Source: Litoditis marina
Lineage: Eukaryota > Nematoda > Chromadorea > Rhabditida > Rhabditidae
Reading direction: 5' to 3'
Assembly: GCA_964036275.1 (NCBI GenBank)
Contig: OZ038437.1
Coordinates: 8,499,804-8,563,803 of the forward strand
DNA length: 64,000 nucleotides
In this document: one piece after another, positions 1-10,500 of the stretch
How positions within the stretch are numbered: the stretch's first letter is position 1
How the letters are laid out: every line of letters starts with the position of its first letter
Translations under genes and position numbers: made by a program
Notes under the pieces: model-generated
The model's input: only the letters and a program-made list of their open reading frames with translations
The model's database searches: none
Told to the model about the DNA's origin: nothing

Positions 1-650
1 CGCAATATATGAGTTCATTTTTCGAATTTTCATGACCATCTGAACAACTTAACTAGGGTACATTTAGGTGTTTCGGAGTCACGTTGGAACGTCTTCTCAG
101 CAACAAGGGCACGAAAACGGCAAATCTGATTGACTTTGTAAGTTTTTTGCCAATTTCTAATAACATGTTGAAGGACTATTTTTTGTGTATTCGTCGAAAT
201 TTGCATGAAAACCACCAATTATAAACTAGCGACCTCTATTTTCCAAAAACACATTTCATAAGACGAGAGAAAAACAAAGTACGTATTGTTTGTTACTTTC
301 TTTCATGTTTCATGTTGTTACATCTCGGAATAGCCGGTTACTACTGTGACTTGCGTAATGCACGCGACTAGATAACGGGTTGTAACCGGCTCAGATAAGC
401 ATCTTTGAGGGGTTTCGAGAGGTCACGGAGAGTGCCTCAGGCATTTAAACCCGTGAAACGCGAAATGGGCTACAGAGAGGTTGCCTTTTGTTACGTTGTG
501 TCTTATTTTGAACTTCTGTTTTTATCAAAAGTAGGCAAAACTCGTTCAGGAATCTGTCAATTTTAGGAAGGTTTCCTTCACAATCGCTAGACACTTTTCA
601 AACGTTAATTCTGCCAGAACCTTCTGTCACACTATTTTCCCTCTCTCCCA

Positions 651-683
651 TTCTATCTCCCTCTCTCTGTTCCTCACTTCCTC

Positions 684-750
<67 letters not shown>

Positions 751-760
751 CTGTCTCTCT
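651..760. repeat. (CT)n microsatellite
   Basis: An almost pure CT dinucleotide run, strongest from about 676 to 747, inside wider pyrimidine-rich DNA. Confidence 0.9.
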
Positions 761-1594
761 CTCCTCTTCTTCTCTCTTCGCCTTCTATCTGGCTCTCTCG
801 ATTTTTTTTACGTTGGTTGGTTCGGTTTTTCAACGTTGAAATTGCCAGAACCAGCCTCGTTTGTTGATTGTCCTTGTTGTTGTTTTCTTCGGTAGAAAGA
901 ATTTGAACCGGCTGAGATTAGAATCTGAGGCGGGTCGCCGCGAGGTCACGGCAGACGGCATCATGCCCATAGACGGTGGCATGTGTATGCGGGAAGGTGT
1001 TCAGTGGCCGTATTCACCAATGTCGCGGGAAGGTAAAACAAGCTTCCCGTGCCTCTGGACCCTTCTCCCCAGCACACTATTTTCGTGCACTATCTTCGCG
1101 CGAGAAGGTATTTTAGCTTCTCGAAGGTTCGTGAATACGGTCACTGTTTTGAAAATCTCTCTTCCTTCGCTCTCGCATCTCTCTATTTCTCGTTCTCTTA
1201 CTCACTCTCTCAGCTTGACGCACTGTGCCATAGGTATAAGAGACCGACAAGAGGCTGCCTGGAGCGATGTCTGCAGACAGCTCTTCTCCCTCTCTGTCTC
1301 TCTATCTCTCTCTCACACACTTTTTCTCTTCACCTCGTCGTCTATCTCGGATTTCGGTCGTTCTATGTTCACGTCATGATCTCTCTGTCTCTCGCCCTCT
1401 CTTTTTGTCCTCTCGTTCGTTCTCTCTCCTCTCTCTTCATATTATCTATGTTTCCTTCTCTCTGGATCCTTACTGTTCTTTCGCTTTGTCGTCTCTATCT
1501 GTGAAGATGATAAATGACACTAGTTGAAAGTGAATCCACGCAGATATTTCTGAAGCCGTAACTGACGCTCGAAGTCTGCTCGACATTTTTTTTC

Positions 1595-1724
1595 TTAAAG
1601 AAGGACGATTATGTGCTCCAATCTCAACGCTTCAGTCGTTTAAACTGCAATACATTTTTCAATTGCAGTTTAAAGGACTGAAACGCCGAGATTGGAATTG
1701 GAGCACATAATTGTCCAACTTTAA
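1595..1724. mobile_element. TTAA palindromic MITE, copy 1
   Basis: Starts TTAAAGAAGGACGATTATGT and ends with the near reverse complement, CATAATTGTCCAACTTTAA. The whole element folds into one hairpin around an AT-rich centre, and both outer ends carry TTAA. No coding capacity. Confidence 0.85.
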
Positions 1725-1804
1725 CAGAAGGAACCACTCACCATTCAGCGAAGTGCAACGACGCATGCGCAAAAGAATAGACTAAACTACATGTTTTTGG
1801 AAAC

Positions 1805-1934
1805 TTAAAGCAGGACCATTATGTGGACCATTCCCGCGTCAACGGTAACGGTTCTCTAAGCTGCAATTCAAAAATGTATGGCACTTTAAAGGACTGAAGC
1901 GTTGAGATTGGACCACGTAATCGTCCTTCTTTAA
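1805..1934. mobile_element. TTAA palindromic MITE, copy 2
   Basis: Same family as the element 80 bp upstream, with TTAAAGCAGGACCATTATGT at the left and CGTCCTTCTTTAA at the right. It is diverged in the middle. Confidence 0.85.
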
Positions 1935-1986
1935 CATCAAATTATGCACAAAAATTCAATTATATCAATAAGTTGCCAATTTTCAG

Positions 1987-4900
1987 GGCGATGAAACGAG
2001 CGATGCTGATCAGTCTCCACAGCACGTTCCGCGTGAGGTCGGTTATATTGATTTATTGAGTATAAGAATATAGGAAGCAGAATGTTCATTGAACGAGTAC
2101 GAGATTCATTAGGAGAATGGAGAAAGTGGCCAATTCTACAACTAACCGGGTTTTGAGGTAACCTAACCCTTTTTTGCTAACCTTTTTTTCAGGTTACCTT
2201 GGTAGGTAACCTGGAAGTAACCTGAAAGTAAAATCCGGTTACCGTTCAAACTAACGGTAAAAACCACACTTTGCGTTGGTAAAACAGGTAACCGGTTTTT
2301 CATTTAAGGTTACTTACCGGTTACCTACCGAGGTAACCTCAAAATAGATTACCAAAAAAGGGTTAGGTTACCTAAAAACCCGGTTAGATATAGAATTCAC
2401 CGGAGAAAGTAGGTAGACACCAAACAAAATGTAACGGTCCGCAGACCGCAGATGAACGTTGACTAAACTATGAGTCTCAAAATCAAGCTACAAATATGTT
2501 TAGATCTACCGTCTGGTTTCCGCCCTACAGTCGTTGGGTGTTCATAAATTGGATCTGGTAGATGGAGTCATAAACAACTCGTCATTTATTCGGATACGAA
2601 ACGCGTTGGAGGACGATTCGCCCAAGGATTTGAGTACGTCGTTTTATTGATTTATTGATTGTCGGGGTCATTTCGACACGATTTGGCCTAGTTTTTAGTT
2701 GAGTAGATGATTTTTGATATCAACCAATCGTACGTGATTTTATTGGTGATAGAGGGTATCGAGTTTTTCGTTTTGTTTCAAGTATGTGAAACTATGAGTT
2801 CATACGTAAAAAAGGTTCAGATCAGGTCGAAAAAAGTGAGCATGAGCATCCCTAAAAAGTATGTATATTTCATTGAAAAACACGAAATGTTTTTGATTTC
2901 ACCGAGAATCTGTAACATTACCCCAAAAAAGTGAGCAATCAGGTTGCAGGTGTGCAAAAACTATTGGTTGCTTTCAAATACAATTCAAATACTGGTCAAA
3001 ATCGGTTGCTGGTTGCTTTCAAATACAATTCAAATACTGGTCAAAATCGGGCAAAAGTGAGCATTAGTCAACATCAAAATAAGGAGGTGTTTTAAGTATG
3101 TATGAGTTTTGTCAAGTTGTTTTGTTGAAGATGTCTTAGTAAAAGGAAACGAGGCATATGCACGTGACAGATTGCTTTCATTGGAATACAGCTGAAGTTG
3201 TGTATACTATATACCCAGTATCCATTCCATAGCCCACTTCGCAATGTGATGTGTTGAACCAACTACTAAATTAGCAAGCTCTAGTTGGCCAGTTACACAT
3301 GCAATCAGGTTGCATGTGTACAAAACCATTGGTTGCTTTCAAGTGCAACCAAAATCACTTAACATAACCAAAAAGATAAATCTGGTTGTATTTGAAAGCA
3401 ACCAATAGTTTTTGCACACCTGCAACCTGATTGCATTTTGGTTACATGCATTTTGGTTACATGACCCGGTTGTATGTGTAAACCGCCGCTTTTTGGAGTC
3501 ATTGTATTCTTCTGTCTTCAAACATAAATTATCTTTTCAGCCAAACTGGGTGTTGACTCGGCGTCTATTTACAATGCGTTACTCCGACTTCTCGATTCCT
3601 TGAAATGTAAGAAATGTTTCTATAGAAATAAAATATATCTTTTTTTTTATACAACGAACGATTTTATGCCTCAAAAGCATAAATTCTGGCCTAGCGATTA
3701 GTTGGAGTTTTGAATGTAATTGTAATCACAGTGTTATGTTATAACGATTTCTTGTCGTTCGTACAGTGGCGCCTGAATCTCTGATTGTCCGAACCGACGA
3801 AGTAAAAATTGATACTTACCGATGATTGGGCATAATCAATGAAAAACCATTATCGGCGGCAATAGTGGGCAATTGTATAAATCGAAAATTGGACAATCAG
3901 AGATCCTGTTTCAATTCGTTTCAGCCACACATCAGTAAGGTGTGACTGTTCTACAAGAAGCTATGAGTAAAACGTGAGACGGCCGCGACAATATCGTTGC
4001 CGTCTCAGTTTCAACTGTTGTTTATCAGCCTGCGTCTCCTCAAAACATATGCTATTTTCATGAGTGAAATTTGTCACGGCAGCGACAATGTCGTTGCCGT
4101 CTCGGGCCGAGTCAGTGATTTCTCAGAGAGGACTCTGTTTTCTGATTAAATTACGCGCTTTTACATCATGAAATTGGCCAATGTTTCGAAGTTAGTGAAA
4201 GGGGAGCTCATTTTGCATATTTTCTGGCTATTACGACGGAAGTTTACTGGAGTATGGGCTCAGCGATTACTGGAAATTTGATGGAAATGTAATTACGGTG
4301 TCAATGTACAACCATTTTTGGTTAACCAATTTTTGAGACAAAATTATGCACTTTCGCGTACTTGAATGAAAAAAACTGGTTCCTTTTCGTAGAATAGTCA
4401 AATCTCAGCAGTGTGTGGTTATCATTTATAATGTTCCGTCCAGCTGTAATGGTCTGCTTCGTTTCAGCCCCTTTGATCCCTCCATCTCGCCAGGACGAAA
4501 TCAAGCGGTCATGTCACGAGTCTGGCAGGTGAGAGGCAATTCTGGGGAATGTTGTAGTTTGTAGTTTCACTCCCCCCCCCGGTTGTTTTAATTGTGTGGC
4601 CAATTACACAAGCAAATGGGTTGATATTGATATCAACCGAAAAGCCACCCGGTTGTTTTTGTAAAGAAAATTTGGTTGCTTTCAGAAAGCAACCGAAAAG
4701 CAACCAGATTGCTTTTGAGAACCAACCAACCTTTTTTTCACAAAAGTAACCGAAAAGCAACCGTTTCGTGAACCAATAGACTTGTTGATTTCAATATCAA
4801 CCCGGTTGCTTTTTGGTTGCTTTGAAAATCAACCAAATTTTCTTTACAAAAGCAACGGGGTTGACTTTTGGTTGATAATTATCAACCCGGTTGCTTGTCG

Positions 4901-5691
4901 TGATGGCTCTTCTCAAAGCAAACCCATGCGGTGCATTTTGGCAGATTTGATCACTCCCTATTATCCGCATGTAACTCACTCGATAACTAAATTATGTATT
5001 TATAATGTGAATGTTTTTATTTGAATAGTAAGTGGTTTTTTTTCAGTAGGGCTGTTAATCGAGTTTAAAATTTCGAGTTCGACTCGACTCGAAAATTGTC
5101 GAGTCGCGTCGAACTTTTTTTGTTTTTTCGAGTCGAGTCTAGTTTCGAGTTCATGTTTAACAACCCTAGTTTCCAGACTATGGGCCCTCGTCTCCTCTCT
5201 ACCTCCCATAAATTCGGCCGTTTTGGAGTATTTGATTGGGTATCTCACGGAGGTCGTGCGGTCCAAGACCAGTGCTGATGGTTGGTTTTTTTCTAATTTT
5301 TTTCAAATTCAGTTTAGATAGTTTCCTTACGTTACTATTTCCCCACCTTGTCTCTACACTGGGCGGAAATTCATGTAGTAACTTGAGAAAAGAATATCGA
5401 GAACAAAAGCTAACAGAGTGAAAATTGGACTCAATGCTCAACAAGGGAAGGGGAACCGGCTGTGCCTTCCTTGTTATGTTATATTCTATCAACGAATCAC
5501 CTTTTCCAGACCTGCTGGCCGTGTGGGCGGACGTTCTATTCCGCGACGGTTTCCGTCCTACCGTACCACCTGCTCTGCGTCCCTCACCCCTGCTGACAGA
5601 CGCCAGAGCAATCGCTCTAAGGAGTCTATGCGCCTACGATAAGGCTGTTGCGATATTCCACAGCCAGTCAACGCCTAGAATGGCACCGTGA
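1987..5691 (+). CDS. RhoGAP-like domain protein, 3' end (OCRL/INPP5B-like)
   Basis: Five phase-compatible exons can be joined: 1987-2032, 3541-3606, 4468-4528, 5177-5280 and 5510-5691 (TGA at the end). All have AG acceptors and GT donors, and codon phase agrees at every junction (1, 1, 2, 1). The joined protein reads in order a helix ASIYNALLRLLDSLKSPLIP, then LWALVSSLPPINSAVLEYLI, GYLTEVVRSKTSAD and DLLAVWADVLFRDGF. This follows the helical core of RhoGAP folds, and best the RhoGAP-like domain that ends the inositol polyphosphate 5-phosphatases OCRL and INPP5B, where it binds Rab/Rac GTPases and endocytic adaptors without strong GAP activity. That identity is from memory of the family, not an alignment. 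The first exon starts in phase 0, so the gene continues to the left; no convincing upstream exon or phosphatase domain was found in bases 1-1986. Intron 1 carries a foldback element. The fourth exon has the weak donor GTTGG. Confidence 0.72.
2119..2410. mobile_element. Foldback element, GGTTACC word family, with 9-bp TSD
   Basis: The element runs 2128-2401. It begins GGCCAATTC and ends GAATTCACC, and is flanked by the perfect direct repeat GGAGAAAGT (2119-2127 and 2402-2410), a 9-bp target-site duplication. Inside, the arms are built from many GGTTACC/GGTAACC words, so it can fold in several registers. It lies in intron 1 of the RhoGAP-like gene. Confidence 0.9.
2966..3050. repeat. 45-bp tandem repeat, two units
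   Basis: GGTTGCTTTCAAATACAATT begins at 2966 and again at 3011, giving two nearly identical 45-bp units. They are part of GGTTGC-word DNA related to the foldback elements nearby. Confidence 0.85.
3287..3486. mobile_element. Foldback element, GGTTGC/GCAACC word family
   Basis: Left end GGCCAGTTACACATGCAA, right end TTGTATGTGTAAACCGCC. The interior repeats GGTTGC and GCAACC words with CTTTCAAATACAA-like spacers. It ends about 50 bp before the second RhoGAP-like exon. Confidence 0.7.
3774..3908. repeat. Inverted repeat, CTCTGATTGTCC ends
   Basis: CTCTGATTGTCC near 3780 is matched by GGACAATCAGAG near 3892, with TTGG/ATTGGGCA words between them. This is a small foldback element in an intron. 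Confidence 0.7.
3973..4106. repeat. Paired short hairpins GAGACGGC...GCCGTCTC
   Basis: Two imperfect palindromes about 100 bp apart, each of the type GACGGC-GCGACAAT-TCGTTGCCGTC. Each is a stem of about 15 bp. Function unknown; they may be MITE remains. Confidence 0.6.
4598..4905. mobile_element. Foldback element, GGTTGC word family, copy 2
   Basis: Begins GGCCAATTACACAAGCAA and contains many alternating GGTTGCTTT and AAAGCAACC words on both arms, so the sequence is close to self-complementary throughout. It lies between the third and fourth RhoGAP-like exons. Confidence 0.7.
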
Positions 5692-7513
5692 TGTTCGCGT
5701 GTTGTCACGTGAGGTGTTCGCGTGTTTCAGACGAGCACGTGAGTGTTCAGTTACAAAAGCTCGAACAAGACTGAGGGTTACACTTGCGTAGTTAGGTTAC
5801 GCGAACTCTCCTATGTGAAATGTAGGTGGACACGTGACTGCTGAGGGCTTGACACGTTTTCTTTTCATCACGGCGTGACTGACGGTGTGAGCACGTTTTA
5901 GACGTTAGGTCACGTGGTATTTTAACGTTAGCGTGAGTGTTTGCTTCAAAACTCTCGGATTGTTTTGCGTGGTTTAGTTTGATTCTGAGTAACATGACGT
6001 GAACATCCTATCACGTCAACACTTCACGCAAACGTGAGTTTTGTTGCTCTTATGCTTCCACACTTCCACTTGAATAGTTTTCTCTGTACTATAGTATCTT
6101 TTATCAGTTTCGCGTCGACTGGTTGGAAACGAAAGTACAATAGTTTCTTACCAAACAGTATTTATTATTCATTGTACCATAACTCAGGCATTGTTCTGTT
6201 TTTTTCCCCTGACTTTTTTGTCTAGATTCTACAACTGACGCTTTATGGTTTGCGCCTCTTTTTCACATTCATGTGCTCTTTTTGCCTTTTTTACTCACAT
6301 CGCAGTGCCAAAGTGTCAAAATTTCGGTGATTGGTCGAAATTTTACCTGGCGTTGTCCAAGAATTGCTCACTTTTTAGCAATGGAGCAATAGTTTGGATA
6401 CTTTTCGATTTTCGTTTTTGACTCCATAGTAGGTACTGTTGTTTTTCGTTGTTGTCTCAAATTGCATCCAATTCAATTTATCCGTCGCAATCTATATTAT
6501 CGATTTTTCTAGAATAGAGGCGGTGGCGGCGCATTATCAGCTGATTCGCTTGAATTCACCCAAATACTAGTGAAAAGCTTGGCAAAACGTGAAAATACAT
6601 CACGTATTGCGTGTTTTATCACTTTAACGTTCTACTTTGGTGTACAATTCAAAATATCAGCTGGTTTTGTGATTTGCAATCTGCGTGTATAGCATTTTTA
6701 GTAGATGGTTCGATGTTGTTTTAGACTAAGTTTGATAAGGTTTTTTGTTTCAAATCATTGTTTTATCCTTTTAAATGGTCATATGTGTATGTATGTTTCG
6801 CCATAATCACTGATGCCCATATATGTGTTGATCTGTGACTGTGAAACAATTTGTTGTTTGTAGCTTCACGCTTGGATACTTGCTCAGAACGTGTAGTTTC
6901 ACGTTCACGTTTATTGCCAGTAACGTGTCTAGTTTACGTGAAAGTGAAGTCCACACGTGATTCTTGTGAACCTGCAGTTGTAAAGATTAACTTTTATCTG
7001 ATGCTTGTTTACCACTTTTCATCTGTGTTTTTCCTGTTTACCGGTCGCTGATTTGTGATTTTTATCTGTTGACACCTGGTTTCACGGCGCTTGCATTTTG
7101 GCGAGAGTTCACTATTTCTTTTAGACCATTTCATGTGAATATTTGATGTTTTTCGAGAGATATACATATTTATAACGATTATCAGAATTATCACGAATGT
7201 TTCCACTATTGGTTGCGAACCAATTTTATCTTTATTCTTTTTACGTTTTTTTCTGTATGCTCTTCGGTATATCAATGTATTTCTTTCTGGATCTCTGTCT
7301 TTTTTCGATCTCTTTCTCTCTTATTTTCTTTCTCTGGCACTCTCTCCTTTTCCGTGACTCTCTTTCTCCCTCCCTCCCTCTCTCTCTATTCATTTCTCTT
7401 GGTCCCTCTTTCTCTCTGTCTTCTCTCTATGCACTGTCAATTTTCCATTTCCAAATTTTTTATCCATAGCTTATTGGCACCGAATACTCTTCATAACCAA
7501 AACTTTCTTCCAG
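5692..7513. other. Intergenic region with many CACGTGA words
   Basis: No exon is visible. From about 5696 to 6045 and again from 6850 to 6960 the sequence is dense in CACGTG and its one-base variants. Pyrimidine-rich DNA runs from about 7200 to 7460. This space should hold the end of the RhoGAP-like transcript and the promoter of the BSD-domain gene. Confidence 0.5.
7504..7513 (+). promoter_or_regulatory. 3' splice acceptor just before the ATG (likely trans-splice site)
   Basis: CTTTCTTCCAG lies immediately before the ATG at 7514 and no upstream coding exon exists. In nematodes this is the usual layout of a spliced-leader acceptor; a 5'UTR intron is the alternative. Confidence 0.6.
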
Positions 7514-10500
7514 ATGTCGTGGCTTCTAAATGATCTTCGCAAAAGAGTCAACGAAACAATGGCCACCTTCGATCCTTCGCACCAGCCCGAGACGGATACC
7601 GTAACCCAGGTGAGCTACTCGGAACGCGCTCTGTTAAATAAGGACGATTATGTGGTCCAATCTCAACGCTTCAGTCCTTTAAACTGCGATACATTTTTCA
7701 ATTGCAGTTTAAAGGACTAACGCGCCGAGATTGGAGCATATAATCGTCCTACTTTAATTACAAATTCGCGTTTGGTCGAAACTGTATTGCAACAAATCTA
7801 GAGATATAGTGTGCCCCGAAGAGACGTCAGACGACGAAAGGGGAAATCAATATCTATGGCAGCCACGCTGTATAAACAGTAATTTACTGTTTTTCAACGA
7901 CGCTTGTTCTAAGTAACTAGGAAACCGCAGAGAGTAAAATACTACGGTCTTGTAATTACTACCGTTCTGAGAGTTTGATATACGTTATATTTGAGCCAAA
8001 TAGCGAAACAATGATTAACAAACCCGCAGTGTGATAGTTCAGTACGATAGACCCATCAGACCCTCATTCTATAATTCCAGAAATCCGAGGAGGAAACCCC
8101 GGTTGTCGCTGAGAAGGTGACAGAGAAGAAGGAATCCACAGAAGCTGTCACCAGTGAAGCTGGCACCGTGCCAGCCGAAACCTCCGTGGGCGGTCTCATC
8201 TCGGAGGACATGCAGCAGAAGGGATACGCGTTTGCTTGTAGGTTTATTTGTTTTTGCTCACCCATTCATTCACTCCGCTTCGTTACCAGGCGTGGATCAT
8301 CATGTATTTTCGATCATTATTCAGATTCTTCTTCGAGGTAGGCTTCTGGATCTAACCGTCGGTGGTCGGGACAACATCTAACCGGTTCTACGTGAGGCAA
8401 CCAGAATAAGTCATTCAAAATGTCATTGAAGTAAAAGTCATTGAGTACAGAAACAGTTGAGAATCAAAAATAAAATTTCCGAAAAATATCGTAATTTTCA
8501 AATCATGACTAAAAGTGAATTAATGACTGTTACTTTTGAATGACTTTTACTTTAATGATATTCAATTTTGAATCACTTATTCCTGGTACCTTTACGTGAG
8601 GAAGTTAACACGAAATAACATGAGCCCAATTTGCGGTTTCTATTCAAATCACCAGGAAAAAAAACAAATTTGCTTCAGATAAATGGTTAACTTTCAGCTA
8701 AACTGTTCGACTACGCCAAGGAGTCGACGGTTTACGCGGGGAAAAGTCTGGAGGTCGTCAAGAATGCTGTCGAGAAACACGCGAGTTCATAGTCCCCATT
8801 TCACTAACAAACACAACAAACAACCAGACTACGTATGCTAGAAGATCCCAGCCCCTTCATCCCATCCTGCGTCTCCGCAAACATACACTATTTCTCTGCT
8901 CTTACATCCCGCCGGAATGTAAGAGACGAAAAATTGTGAGACAGAACGAGAGACGCAGGATGGGATGAAGGGGCCGGGATCTTCTAGCATACGTACTCTG
9001 GTCGATTACGTAGTGCGGAACGAGCGCACATTGATTAGCGGCCAGCAGAGGTTATAAGATCAAATAAAGACATGCTCAAGGAAAGTGATACAAACTAGGA
9101 GAATAAGGTAGAAGAAGAGTATAGAAAGTGGTACGTTTCGCCTCTGCCCCAAAAAAACTGACCATTAGAACAAATTGTAAAGTAGCCGTCATTTCCTTTT
9201 CTGGAACAAAATTTACATTTGATCATAGAAGGGTTATATTTTTCGATTTGAAAATTAAAATTTCGTTTGAAGTGGTCTTTGGCCCGATAATCTGTCTTTC
9301 AGACTATGATCGGAGAGCTGAACCAGGACCTTGCAACATTTGAGAAGGAGCTCGAGGTAGGAGTTTGAGTTGTTCATTTTTATGGTTCGAAAATTGAACG
9401 TATACTGGTTGTGTGCTGTTCTATTGAATCTTTTGAGATTTTTCTCGTAATTTTTTTGACCTTGATGAAATGACACTCTTGGTACTTTTAAGCGAAAAAT
9501 CGTTCCATTAGTTGGATGTTTCGCAATACTTTGTCACAAACCTTGAATTTGAAAAACATGAAACATTTGCATGTTTTCTTTTCGTTATTCACCCAGCTGA
9601 ACCGCCTTATTTCCAAAAAAATCTTCAGATCTATTTTTTTACAGGAGAAAAAGATGAAGCCCGTGCGGGTTCCCTGGGAGGGTCTTTCCGATGAGTCGCT
9701 GGCAAAGAAACAGATTCTGTCATTGTCGTTGGTACGTTTCATATTAGGCTATTCCCAGTCAATTGTCAAGCTGCTTTTTTAGCGATCTGGACGATAGAGT
9801 GTGTAGGTCAGAGAGACGTAGACTGACCAACATGCTCTTGAAGCTCTGTGAGGTGGACAACACCGCAATTGCTTTTAAGAAAGTCGCGAAGTAAACTTTT
9901 TGGTTTATTTCACCATTTTGTCATAGGAAGAAGAACACACCACTTTCTGCATATATAATTATGGCTTTATTGACACTTTTTTAATTGGGGGAAGGGCTCA
10001 GGTAAAATTGCCTGTTCTCAAGTACAAACAGTGTGGACTGTGAGTATGTGTCGCATATTGGTTTTGTAAACCTTTTTATTTGTAACAAAACGTTTTTCCA
10101 GGACACGCGCAACTTCCTGCGAGACTCTCCCGGAGCCTCCGAGTTCTCTCCCGATGAGCAGGAGGCGATGGCCGTGTTCTTGGTGGAAAATGACCCGAAT
10201 CTGAGCAAGGTCCGCTTCCAGCTGGTGCCAAAACAGTGAGTTTATAAACATGAACACACAGTTTGTAAACAAAAACAAAACATGTTTTTTCAAGCTGTGT
10301 AAAATTTTCTGTAAACAATGTAAACAACAAAGTGAACTAGTAGTTCATTTAATGATAACGTAAACCGCGATGGCCGCGTCATTGGTGGAAAATGACCCGA
10401 ATCTGAGCAAAGTTCGGGTTCAGCTGGTACCCAAACAGTGAGTTGGTGTTGGCGATATTAGAAGTAAAAATCAATTCAGCTGTTATGTAAAATGTGGAAG

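Larger units (their letters stand above)
1..1986. other. Probable intron/upstream sequence, low complexity and repeats
   Basis: No exon can be supported here. The stretch holds a long CT tract (about 651-760), further CT-rich DNA to about 1500 that creates open frames of no coding value, a foldback between about 1011 and 1139, and two copies of the TTAA palindromic MITE (1595-1724 and 1805-1934). It is probably intron of the RhoGAP-like gene. Confidence 0.5.

Noticed and set aside
861..1527. Open frames up to 172 codons in CT-rich DNA
   Set aside because: They are driven by CT repeats, begin without ATG in part, and have overlapping alternatives in other frames. The same holds for 7197-7533, 21047-21686, 36966-37363 and 58214-58690.
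2707..2934. 75-codon plus-strand open frame
   Set aside because: It lies in AT-rich intron DNA of the RhoGAP-like gene, with no motif or splice context.
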